From Paramecium octaurelia (taxonomy: Eukaryota; Ciliophora; Oligohymenophorea; Peniculida; Parameciidae): a stretch of DNA of 64,000 nt. Location: NCBI GenBank assembly GCA_905182995.1, contig CAJJDP010000010.1, positions 496,001 to 560,000 on the forward strand. The letters run 5' to 3'. The translations under genes and the position numbers were made by a program. Shown in pieces: positions 45,822-56,712 of the stretch; the first letter of the stretch is position 1; every line of letters begins with the position of its first letter. The notes beneath the pieces were generated by a model. It was not told where the DNA came from and made no database searches. It worked only from the letters and a program-made list of their open reading frames with translations.

Positions 45822-45850
45822 AAATAGAATTCAAAAATTATAATAATAAA

Positions 45851-46561
45851 ATGGCTCACTCAACACTCTTTATACTTGGAATGATTTTAGTCACTTTGAA
45901 TGGATTCAGTGTAGACATCTCAGGAACTGATTGTACTTGTGATACTTTCACAACCCAATTGGATTGTAATGCTGCATCTACTTGTGAATGGACAAACTCA
46001 GAATGTGTAGATGTTGATTGCTCTACTAAAACTACTATAGTGTAATGCAATGTTGCCAATTCAATTTGTGCATTCACTCCATCTAGTCAATGTGCAGCTT
46101 TTACATCTTGTTCTGACTATAAATATGCTGACGAAGCCACTTGTTTGACCATCGGATGCTTAGCAGATACAAAAGGATCTGATGGATTATATCCATGCAA
46201 AGCCATCGCTTCAATTAAGAAGTGCTCAGAAATCACTACAGAAACTGAGTGCACAACCCATTAATGCTTTTGGAATAGTTCAGCTGCATGTGTAGCACCC
46301 ACATGTGCATAACAGACTACAGCCCTAGATTGTACCGCCATAAGATCCGATGTTGTTACTACATGGTAAATATGTTCATGGACAGCTGGAACAAGTACAT
46401 GTGCTGATGCTACAGGATTAACTCAATCAAATTGTGCAGTTCTTACAAGAGGATCATATTATTGGAACACTGATTCAAGTGCATGTGAAGTTTGTTAAGG
46501 CTCATCAAGTTATGCTTAATTAATTTCCTTGGGATTAGCATTGCTTATGCTCATTGTTTGA
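45851..46561 (+). CDS. Cys-rich surface protein, PSA/mini-antigen type
   Basis: Intronless 236-residue protein. Signal peptide MAHSTLFILGMILVTLNGFS. Three PSA-like modules follow with CxCxTF, CEWTNSEC, CFWNSSAAC, ICSWTAGTSTC and a final YYWNTDSSACEVC. The end (SYAQLISLGLALLMLIV) is a GPI-type hydrophobic signal. It is very similar in size and layout to the gene at 3771. It likely coats the cell or ciliary surface. Confidence 0.88.
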
Positions 46562-46936
46562 GTTTTATATCATATCAATAAATAATCAGATTTTATCTAA
46601 ATAGAAATTCCATTTGTCTCTTATTTTAATTCCATCTTTACTCTAAGCAATAAGCACAAGCTATTTATTTTAGATAACTAAATATTATTCACTCTTACTC
46701 TAAATTCATACATATATAAATTGCTGAAAATACTGAAATTTTCTATATTTATTAGCGACTCAAGGAGAATTCAATAAAGTAAATACGCAATTTATAATAG
46801 AGTATACTATTAAAATGAGAGATTCTGGGTTCAAGGAGGAGAGAGAGACAATTTTTAGAAGGGATTAGAAGGGCAGAATATTATAGTGATTTGATTTAAA
46901 TAAGGATATTAAAATAATAAATCTTTTATTTGATAA
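46562..46936. other. Intergenic
   Basis: AT-rich spacer between two plus-strand genes; nothing recognised. Confidence 0.5.
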
Positions 46937-48436
46937 ATGAGCGGATTAGAGGATATTCCTGAATTTTATGATGATCCATAACAACCTACAAAATAGGAAA
47001 TATAGTAAGAGCAATTATTGAGAATCGTAGAAAGTATGACAATTACAATGTCTCATAATTCAAAAACTTTGGGCTAAAAGAGGAGCTCTTACGAGCCGTA
47101 AAAGAAGCCGGGTTTGAGCATCCTACAAGAGGTAATTAGTATTGATCTATATTTCCATAGTCCAAGCTGAATCGTTGACAAATGCACTATAAGGAGAACA
47201 ATTGATTTGCCAAGCAAAAGCAGGAACAGGAAAGACAGCTGTGTTTGTTCTGACTGTATTGAATACGATCAACACTGAAAGCAACAAAGTGGAATGTCTT
47301 GTAATTACTCACACAAGAGAGTTGGCCCAATAAGTAAGAGATGTGTAAATATAATAGGCTCGGGATGAATTTTTAAGATTGGGAAAGTTTATGAAAAATA
47401 TCAAAGTTGAGTGCTTTTATGGAGGAGGAGAACCAGTCACTGTAAATATCTCAACAATTGAAACAGTCAAGCCTTAGATTATAGTTGGGTAAACATAGAA
47501 TCTAATTTGTAGTACTCCAGGACGTCTTAAGGATTTGATTTGCGAGAGAAAAGCATTGAAAGTAGATAGATTGAAGTACTTCATATTGGATGAAGCCGAT
47601 ACAATGATAGAAGATTTAAACATGAGGTGCTGATTTTTGGAAATAATTATTTTTAGAAAGGACATTCAAGACATCTTCTTACGTTCACCACAAGAGAAAT
47701 AATTTATGGCATTCAGTGCAACCTTTACAGAATCAAGCAGAACATCACTCAAAAAGTTTATAGCCGATAACAAACATGTACATTATCATGGTATTTCAAG
47801 ATTTATGAAATTACAATCAAACCAGAACAACTCTTCTTAGATAAATTGAAGTAATACTATATGAAAGTACCTGAAACTCTTAAATTCCATTATTTGAGAT
47901 AAATCTTAAATACATGCAAATTAAATCAATGCATCATTTTTGTTAAGAGCTCAGAAAAGGCTGATGCATTAGTCGCTGAACTCAAAAAGAAGGGAGAGGA
48001 TTCAGTCAGATAACTCTACGGTGGCAACAGATTGGGACCAGATCACCAAAAAATGAGACAGAAGACCTATGAATAATTCAGAAATGGACATTTCAGATTA
48101 CTGGTTGCAACCAACTTAATGGGAAGAGGTATTGATATTGATAAGGTCAATTATGTCATCAATTTTGATATGCCTGATTCCTTGGAGACCTATTTACATA
48201 GAGTACTCATATTATTTAGGTTGTTAGGTTGGAAGAGCTGGTAGATAAGAGACTAATGGAGTCGCTATCTCCTTTGTTAAGTTTGAAGAAGAAGCTTCAG
48301 ATGTTAAGAAACATACAGATGATGAAGTATTTAGTCCTCTTATTTATTTAATTAGGTTTTATAATAGATTCTTAAATAATATCCAGACAAATTACAATAG
48401 TTACCCTAAGATTTATCAACATTAGACAAGTTTTGA
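46937..48436 (+). CDS. DEAD-box RNA helicase, UAP56/DDX39-like
   Basis: Spliced protein of 429 residues with eight introns of 23-30 nt; exon total is a multiple of three. Helicase motifs in order: [21 protein letters not shown] (Q-motif region), AKAGTGKT (I), HTRELAQQ (Ia), VGTPGR (Ib), LDEAD (II), FSATF (III, SAT), [13 protein letters not shown] (IV), [12 protein letters not shown] (V), and YLHRVGRAGR (VI). The FGLK.ELLRA, GFEHP and [12 protein letters not shown] segments match UAP56/Sub2, the splicing and mRNA-export helicase, but motif II is DEAD rather than the DECD of UAP56. A nuclear role in mRNP remodelling is likely. Splice sites were placed by restoring each helicase motif. Confidence 0.92.
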
Positions 48437-48479
48437 ATATGATAATATTACATAAAATAAAATAACAATATATAATATT

Positions 48480-49161
48480 ATGCAAAAACCCATCTAAACT
48501 AAGATAGTCACTTTAGGGGATTATGCTGTGGGCAAAAGTAGTTTGATTTAAAGATTTACTAAAAATGACTTTACTGATACAAGAACTTAGACTGTGGGTG
48601 CTGAGTTTTCTCCTAAATAACTTTTCAGAGATGGTAGATTAATAGAATTATAGATTTGGGATACTGCAGGCTAAGAAGTTTATAGAAGCATAGCTAACCT
48701 TTATTATAAGGGTATTTCATAATTGCTATAAAAAAGATGCACATATTGCTATTATTGTATATGATGTAACAAAACCAAAATCTTTTGAAGTCCTTAAATT
48801 TTGGATGGAAAAGTTAAGTGAAGAAGGATTGGCAGACATAAGTATTTTTGATTAGATATTCATTTTTAGCCAAATTCATTATAGCAAATAAAATTGATTT
48901 AGAATCATAAGTACCCATAGAGGAAGTTAGACAATATGCTAATTCGTTTGATCCGAAAATTGAGATATTTGAAACTAGTTGCAAGCAGAATATTGGTGTT
49001 TTCGTAATATTTCTATTTACTTTTAGGAATTATTCAATCATATAGCCGATTTAGTTAATGAAAAAGAAAAATTATAATAACTAAATAAAAGAGAGGAGAA
49101 ATCAAATATCAAAATTGGAGGTTCTGAAAATAAGAGTGATATTGTAAATTCATGCTGTTGA
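48480..49161 (+). CDS. Rab-family small GTPase
   Basis: Spliced protein of 199 residues with three introns (25, 28 and 29 nt). Motifs: P-loop GDYAVGKSSL, switch I region RTQTVGAEF, WDTAGQE, NKID for guanine specificity, TSCKQN as the last box, and a C-terminal SCC for double prenylation. It directs vesicle traffic at membranes. The P-loop has DYA where Rabs usually have DSGVGKS, a mild change that keeps GKS. Only 43 bp separate it from the stop of the helicase gene on the same strand. The subfamily cannot be assigned by eye. Confidence 0.9.
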
Positions 49162-49463
49162 TAATTTTATTTCTTTTATTATAGTTATAATTTCAATAAA
49201 TTTTACTATTAAATTAAATACTAAAATTAACTTAAAAGTGTGTATTCTCATTTGAAATACAAATCATTGATTATAAAGAAGTGATATTTCTATTTTACAA
49301 GACAACAACAAAGAAATTCAATTACTCACAAACTGATTTATTAATTTGATCCTTGTTCTTAAATAATTTATAGGGAATTCTTAATAAGAATTTGAAAGTC
49401 ATAATAAACAGTATATATTTGAAGACTTTAATAAGTTTCTTTTATGATATTTATATCTCAATT
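49162..49463. other. Intergenic, convergent ends
   Basis: AT-rich; nothing recognised. Confidence 0.5.
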
Positions 49464-50606
49464 TCATTCAAGGTCCTTATCACCAGCAGCAATTCTTAAA
49501 GCAATGTATTCTTTAAGATCTCTCATGTTAGTGTTCAAGATACCAATCAAGTCACTGACAGTCTATCTATCTTTGTCTCTGGCAGCTCTTCTTTATTAAT
49601 AATCATAAGCAGCTTCTTGGCATTCACCTCTTCTGTCATCTCTTTATTAGGTCTTGGCTTAGATTCTTTAAAGGACATCGTTTTAACTTGCTGTGGTAGC
49701 ATCGATTCTGTCTTAGAGTGATTAGATTTCAGCTGTCAAATTAGCAATTGATGAATTGTATTTGTTCATGTCTTTATTGAGTAATCCAATATATGCTTAG
49801 AATGCTCTGGCTCTATCATCTTCAGCTTTTCTGGCTAAATCGAAGGCTTGGCTCAATTGGTTTTGGAGATCATCGATCAATTTGATGACTCTTCCTGTTA
49901 ATTCTTAGTTGGCGAATTATTAAGTTCTGTTGGCAAGATTGGCTAACAATTTGATGGCTTTTCCAAAGGTTCTGACGTGTTTCATTGTGCTGGCTTTGTG
50001 AGCACCTTGACTCATGTGACTAGCAACTTAGGCCATGATTTATGGAGTGACGTGAACCTTTTCTTCACCCTTTTATAAGAAAGAGGGAGCTTAGAGGTTG
50101 TCTGTGAAGAGTCTTCTTGCTTCAGCTAATACTGATGAAACAAAGGTGTATTCTTATCTTTAAGCTTCAAAATCATCAGCTTATTCTTATCTCTTGGCTG
50201 TTGTCTCATCGATGACCTTTTATAATTCAGCCTTTTGGAGTTCCTTAGCTTTCTTTTATCCGATCTTCTAGTCTCTGATTGGTACGAGGTCATCAAGAAC
50301 AGCTTGTAATTCTGTATTTCTTTATTCAAGATTGGCAAGTTCTTGGTTCAAGCCAGCCAAATCTGCATCACATACTTATTAGAAGGCTTGGTTATTGGCA
50401 TCATCCTCCTTTTAGTCAGCGATGTATCTGTCTTCCAAATCATAAAGGGTTTAGAAAATTCTTTCCAATGGCTCACCAGTTGTCATTTAAATAGCAATTG
50501 TGTTCAAAAGGGTTCTACCTAAATCGCTACTTTCGATTCTGTCGAACATGGCTGTATTTGTGGCAAAAGCACAAGCAACTAATACCAGAAGCAATGTGGT
50601 TTTCAT
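49464..50606 (-). CDS. Trichocyst matrix protein-type secretory precursor
   Basis: Intronless 380-residue protein. Signal peptide MKTTLLLVLVACAFA, then two long Gln/Ala/Asp-rich coiled-coil halves (LEQRNTELQAVLDDL, AKRQEQADDFEAQRQEY; AEIQSLQDRIDATTASQNDV, AKTQQRDDRRGECQEAAYDYQQRR) with only two cysteines in the mature part. Size, composition and repeated coiled-coil plan match Paramecium trichocyst matrix proteins, which are cleaved into two mature chains that crystallise in the exocytotic trichocyst. A processing site may lie in the middle (LQAPSFLQKGEEKV). GC content is higher than in neighbours, typical of strongly expressed genes. Confidence 0.85.
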
Positions 50607-50697
50607 TAATTTAATTTATGAAGAAATACAATTAAAAAACGGTATATGTTAATAAATTATATTGCTGTATTTTGAATTTAATATCGATTAATAAACT

Positions 50698-51870
50698 TCA
50701 ACAAAATGAATCTTCCCATGTATTTGATCCTGCTCCACTAAACATATCTATCTTCCAATATGTAAACAATCCAAAAGAGTCAGCCCACCAAAGAGTCACA
50801 AACATTGGCAAGAATTATCTGCTGGCATAATTTCTCAACATCCCTGGGAAGTAATTATTGAGATTTCTGGCATACCTGAATTTGCAATATAAAATCTAAT
50901 TACCAAATATGAGTAGCTGCCTTTCTATAATTGCCATCATAAGGACATACGCCGTTAGGTTTTGGCCACAAATCGACCATTTCTCTTGTCACTTAAGATA
51001 GGGAGTAACTTGTCAAGATTGCCAAATATGTAGACAAGAAACAATTTAAAACCTTTACTGGAAAATATGGGATTTCAGCTACTCTTGTAAAAACAGATAA
51101 CTATTAATCTATAAGTTGTAAATAATTACCTTATCCTTCATCCAATCGAAAGAGTATAATAGAGTTAGTGTTTAGAAGAAGTTTCTAGCAAATAGTGGGA
51201 ATGAATATTTAAAGAAATAGTATGGTCCCTCTTCGAATGGAATTCTCCAAAGAGCATTGAAAAATGAGGTATATCCTTTTTACAATTCCTTGGGGAAGGT
51301 CTTGTCAGCATAATAAGCCATTCTAGCAACTTCAAAGGGAATTCCGATTGGAGCAGTAAGAAGAGAAATGAACATTGTGCCTGGCACCTTTCTCAAGAAT
51401 CCATATTCGAATGTACCCCAAGTTCCTTTGTTTGATATACTCATATAATACTTTGCCACCCATGATTGACTGCTCTAAATGCTGCTAATCTCAATGCCCA
51501 ATCAATGCCACCTGAAGCAAAGGCAAATTACATTCTAGTGCCCATTGATCTTTTGAAATTCTCAAGGTTGATTGTTGCTTTGCTGAAATTATACAATTCT
51601 TTCACAGTATTTGGTTATTCGTACTATCGTAACCTTAAACTTAAATAGATTGAATACAATAATTTCCAATTCTCGTAAAAATTATGCCATGCTTCACCTA
51701 CAACACTACCTAGTAATCCTGATATTGCTCCTCTAGTATAATTCCATCTCAATGAACTAATTTATGTCAATAATCCTTTACTTTTCCGGAGCATCTGTCC
51801 ATACACCAGCATTATAACAATCAAAATACAGGGAATGTCTTCTTCTGATGTCGTCCAACTCAAAAAACAT
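50698..51870 (-). CDS. Divergent mitochondrial-carrier-like protein
   Basis: Spliced protein of 354 residues; introns of 25, 26, 29 and 28 nt give an exact frame. It has carrier-like pseudo-repeats and hydrophobic stretches (GAISGLLGSVVGEAW, FISLLTAPIGIPFEVAR, TYLAILTSYSLSQVTRE) with PIGIPFEVAR in place of a Px[DE]xx[RK] motif. Loops are longer than in true carriers, and the C-terminal WWADSFGLFTYW is unusual. The carrier signature is so weak that transport is doubtful. A structural subunit of the inner membrane is an alternative, and the next gene upstream also looks mitochondrial. The family assignment is tentative. Confidence 0.6.
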
Positions 51871-51931
51871 GATAATTTAATTATTGAATTGGATATGTTA
51901 TATATATTTATATTTTGTGTTTGCTATTTTT

Positions 51932-52340
51932 TCAGATGAACACTTTCTTGTGCATCGAATGAGCTACTTGGTATTTCTAATAGCAATTATACACTCTATT
52001 CCATTCCAATTCCTCTTTGATTCTCCATCCTAACCATGCAACTACACCTCCAGGAACAGCAGCCCAAAACAGTCTCTATTTTATCGGCAAGCCTTTTATT
52101 ATGGGGAAGAAAAAGAATGAGAATGAATAGACTGCACCTCCAACTTATCCTAATCTTTCAAACCTCGATGCATCTCTAATGGATGGAATAAAATTAATAC
52201 GCCTCTGCATGAAACACTTACTCAGTCAATTTTAAAGGAACATGTCTATCGTATTTCAAGAACTATTTGACTTCTTCTTTCTCTTTTGCTGTAAATGTTT
52301 TCTCGAACAGACCAAAATGTTCTGGTTGATCGTAAATCAT
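51932..52340 (-). CDS. Small membrane protein, possible mitochondrial subunit
   Basis: Spliced protein of 127 residues; one 25-nt intron (GTATTA...CATTAG) joins QVFHAEA to DASRFERLG. A charged N-terminal half leads to two hydrophobic helices (VYSFSFFFFPIIKG, LFWAAVPGGVVAWLGW) and a Tyr/Lys-rich tail (YNCYQKYQVAHSMHKKVF). Size and plan resemble accessory subunits of respiratory complexes, but I recognise no family. It lies 61 bp upstream of the carrier-like gene on the same strand. Confidence 0.62.
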
Positions 52341-52636
52341 AATAATATAATAATAATTAAAATCTTCCTATATTTATATCAAGTACATAATTATTCTAAA
52401 ATTTTAAACATTTCTATGTGCTTTTTATCATTGAAAATATAACTCATTTTTTATAACTCCACCTTATTCTATTTCAGAATGTGTGACTTATATTTACTAA
52501 ATTATAGAACTAAATCTCAGTCATAATTGTAATTGATAAATATAATATATCTACCAATTGAAAGATTAGATTTGTAAATAATATTCATAAATTCAACATA
52601 ATAATTAATAAGTACTTTGTTTTAATCATTTTAAAC
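52341..52636. other. Intergenic
   Basis: AT-rich; nothing recognised. Confidence 0.5.
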
Positions 52637-55600
52637 TCAGAATTTATTTTTCCTTAATTAATAAAAAATAATAGCGTTGGCGACCCATTCAACAGAAGAA
52701 TATATCAAAAATTCAAATTAATAACTAAACAATTTAATATCAATTTTTTACTTGTTTGTATTGTTTATAATAATGGCAGTCAAGAGCAAAGTAATTTATA
52801 AAGGGTTTTATAGTGTTATCAACCTTTTGTAATTCAAAATAAGAGCAGCATTAATTTCTTCGTTATATTTAAATGAAAAGTTAAATAAATTTGATTTTGC
52901 TAGTTTGCTTTTCAGAATACAGATTATTCTGAAATCCAAGAATTTAAATAACAAATCATTTAGATAAAAGTAATTTTACTTTTAAACATTGAGTTTATAT
53001 TGGACATCTGTTAAAAGAGGAACTTCAATCTAAGCTTAAAAATGAAAACTTTAGAGTTAGCTAAACAAAAGTAAAATTAGGGTAAATGATGAAAATATGT
53101 ATTACTCTTCAATAGTAAAAAATACTAATGAGAATATTCTAAATATAGGAATAGAAAATCCCAAAAGGATTGATGATGTTAAAAACATCTAAAAATTTTT
53201 ATTTGCTAATTTATAAAGTATTAATGTGCAAAAACATCCTGCCTCTAGGTAATTAAGTATACCTAAATAATATTTATTTCTGATATTTTTATCTACTAGT
53301 TTATTCTTAGAATCATTAACTGAATTATTCTAAGAGGTAGTGTTTTATGAACTATTATTATTTTAATTAGGAGATGTTGTATTTGTATTATTTGTTATTA
53401 TTATGTCTTTTTTAATACACAAATTGCTCTCTAAATAATAGCCATCTTAGCACTGTAAACATTATGAGAGATTATTTGATGAGCATGTTTAACAATAGTT
53501 TGTTGTCTCGCATTTCTTACAGCTTTCATTAATAATTATGTATCCTTCTGGACAATCATATAAGCACTTCCCAGATATTCTTAGATACCCTTATTAACAC
53601 TATTAACAATACTCAGAATAACAAACTATGCAGTTTTCAAATTAACATTTAAAATAATTTGATTTAATGAAACTTTGTTAAAGCAGTTGATTGTTTTGAT
53701 TGTATTAGGACAAGGTGTAATAATAGATTGAACTTATTGTATTAGGGTTAACGATAGATTGTATCATTAAACTTATATTTTAGTTCTTCTAAATTTAGAA
53801 AGAGAAATTTATTTTTATTTAGTTCTAATTTTAAAGGCATTAGACATTTTCAAGACACTGCATTGAATTTATATTAAAATCTGGATCAAAATCTAAAATA
53901 ACAGTATCGTTTATATTAAAATTAATGTTAGATATAAATTGTAAGGTGTAAGCAGAATGAATTCCAATAAAATCATTTACAGGACTTATTTTAAAATCTT
54001 TGAACTAATCAATCTAAGTATGTAATGAAGTCTAATCTTCAAATATTAAATATCCAAGCTAATCCTTAACTTCAATTTTTGTTTCAGTTAATTATGTCTA
54101 TTACACTGAGTTTTATTCCTACAGAATTTCAATTGAATCGATTTGATTAATGTCATACAAGTTTGTTAGAATAATTTTTGAATTACTGATTTAACAATCG
54201 TGATACTAACAGATGCAATTTGTGCAATTGATATTTGAGGGAAGGGAAATCATAATTGAGTCTGAATCTTTGAGAGGGATTAAAAATTGCATGTAAATTT
54301 TGAATGAATTTTATTTTGTATGTTTCATTACTTCAACAAAATAGTAAGATAGTTGATTAGGCTTTGATATACTTAAATTTGGAACATAAGGTAGAACGTC
54401 AATTAGAAATATTTGGTGAAAGGTTTTGATGTTTATATTATTGATTGGATTAAGAGATCGATTAGAGATAAAATTGTTGATTTTGATATTGATTGATGAT
54501 TTTGGTATCAGCATGGTAGAAGTCTATATTTTAATTGAATTTTATAAAAGGGAACAGAATGCTTATTATTGATTAATTTCACATTTTATTTCGTTATTGT
54601 CACTTATAAGGTTATCAAAAAAGTAATTATTAACATCAAAATAAAAGTAAATTAAGTCATTTTCCAATAATCCAGTTTAAGTCTTAAAGGTTAAATTTAT
54701 AGAGTTTTATTTTTGATTCGTTAATTCTTCAGATTATGTCATAGATTATAATTCCAAATAGCCATGCTATAGATTTATATATAATTTTTCATTGTTCAAG
54801 ACTTATGGGAAATTATCAAACATTATCGTGAAGGTATAACTCTCATTTTCCATATCTATATAAGATGGATTGTAAATTCCATTAAGACAGAAGTATAGTT
54901 CTTTATCAAACTAAGAATTTGTGAAAATATTTTTTATTCTAACTTTTTAGCCCTCTCTTTCTAATTGTGCATTAGAATTAATATTTTATGAATCTGAAAT
55001 GCTCAAAACAGAGTCAAAGGATATTTTAGAAAAGAACTAAATCTCAACATAAGAATTTGCATAAAAGTTCTTAAAAAATTCCATAGTATAACAATATTGT
55101 GTTAATTCTATTAGGTTTTTATTATAATTGTCCATTTTGAAAGATTTGAATGATAATGGTCTTAATAAAATACTTTAGGGTACAGATTCAGCAATACCAT
55201 AATTTTACCACATCAACTTAACTTTCAAGCCACTATATATCTTTTATATAAAAGGATTCTGAATTTGCATAGACAAAGTCATTATTGATTACTTTCCTTC
55301 AGTCTTAATGAAATTGGATAATGTCATAGTTTAATCTACGAAATCTGAGATAAAATTGGAATTCATATTATCACTTAATGTAACAATTGGTTTATCAATT
55401 AAGAAATCAACTGGAAAGATAATAATCATGATTGAATCAAGATATAAAAAATCTTAATATTTTACTTAGAGTTAGAGTAAGTTTTAAGAATTAATGTGAT
55501 TATCACTTTACATTTGAATTATAAAGATATCTTAGTTAATTGCATTAATTTAATAGTTTAAAACAGAATTCTCAAGTAGGTAGTATTTTGATGTTATAAA

Positions 55601-56394
55601 TCTTTGTAACTCAAATTAAATATTTGTAATCTCTTTTACATTTTAAGAGTTTATAAAGCCATTAACAATAATGGTTAATAGGGATTAAGAGCTGATTTTG
55701 GTTATTTTAAGTTAATTCTAAAGGAAATAGCACATAATTGAGTCATCAACAATTCCGTCATACTGAACTCTACAGTCAGGTGTTTAATAGTTAAAGTATC
55801 CTTAGTTTGGAACTGTTGCATATTCATCTCTGAAAGGAAAAGTAAAAATAATTAAATCCTCTAAATCCAAATAGACTTTTGGTTAGTAAGTGATTTTTAA
55901 GTTGCATAATCTACTTGTAACTTAAGAATCAGTAATCAAATTTAAGTCTAATTTATGAATGAGATACTACTTGTATTCGAATATTAAATATAAGGAACTA
56001 ATTATGTGTAAGCCTGTTATTTTGTAGTACTCTCAAAGAATGCTTTCACTAGAATATTCGCTTTCATATGAAGAGTTTTTATAGGTCCAATCTCAACCTC
56101 CATTTTATTTGGGCAGGAGTTATATTGATACGAATACATTCCAGGAAAAATTACATTTGTTTCAAGTCCCTAATAGCCCTATATGAAGTTTAATAAAAAT
56201 CCATCTGCTTATTCAATCGGAAAATCCTCATCCTGCTCAAGCAAATTTATGCTCATGAAACAGAACCCAGTAATAGGCAAGTTTTCAATTAAAATATAGT
56301 ATTGTTCTAAATCATTTCCTAAGCTTCTTAATTAGAAGGTCATTTAGGAGAAGGCAATTGACAACCATATACTTAAAGCGAATATTTTATTCAT
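52637..56394 (-). CDS. Large secreted/membrane protein with Cys-rich module
   Basis: Spliced protein of 1,242 residues. Signal peptide MNKIFALSIWLSIAFSQ. One 29-nt intron beginning GTTCCT and ending ACAAG (near 56010) restores the frame. An ~850-residue beta-rich, Ile/Asn/Ser-rich region follows (many N-x-S/T sites). Next comes a Cys module with CIVCYSEYCQQCQQGY, CLYDCPEGY, CKKCETTNYCQTC and CLQCQDGYYL, typical of furin-like or growth-factor-receptor repeats of ciliates. An Asn/Ser/Thr spacer comes next, then a hydrophobic C-terminal region with several possible membrane helices (FLTSSILLGFSIPIF, FSSFTLILLLFSQL). A cell-surface protein of the large ciliate-specific type; function unknown. Confidence 0.75.
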
Positions 56395-56712
56395 TTGTTA
56401 AAATAAATATGAAAGCCAAATTGAGGACTTTGTATTGCTAAAATGTTGTCAAATTTTGTCAAATTTCACTCTAAATTATTTTTATATCATATTACTAATA
56501 TAAATATATAATTTTAATGAATAGTTGAAACAGAAATCTACCACTCCTTAGTTTCAGGAAAATATATGATTTCTTAAAAAACAATCATAAGATGTTATAG
56601 TAAGCAAAAAATAAATGATGGATTTGGGCTTTTAGTCATTTACTTATTAAATATACCTAAATGTATCCTCATTAAATATGATAAAATTTGAACATTATTA
56701 TAAATTATATCA
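56395..56712. other. Intergenic
   Basis: 318 bp AT-rich spacer between two minus-strand genes; nothing recognised. Confidence 0.5.

Larger units (their letters stand above)
44828..45850. other. Intergenic with one strong hairpin
   Basis: About 1 kb between the divergent B56 and surface-antigen starts. Apart from the hairpin at 45268-45305 and a 12-bp palindrome at 45810-45821 it shows no gene. Confidence 0.5.
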
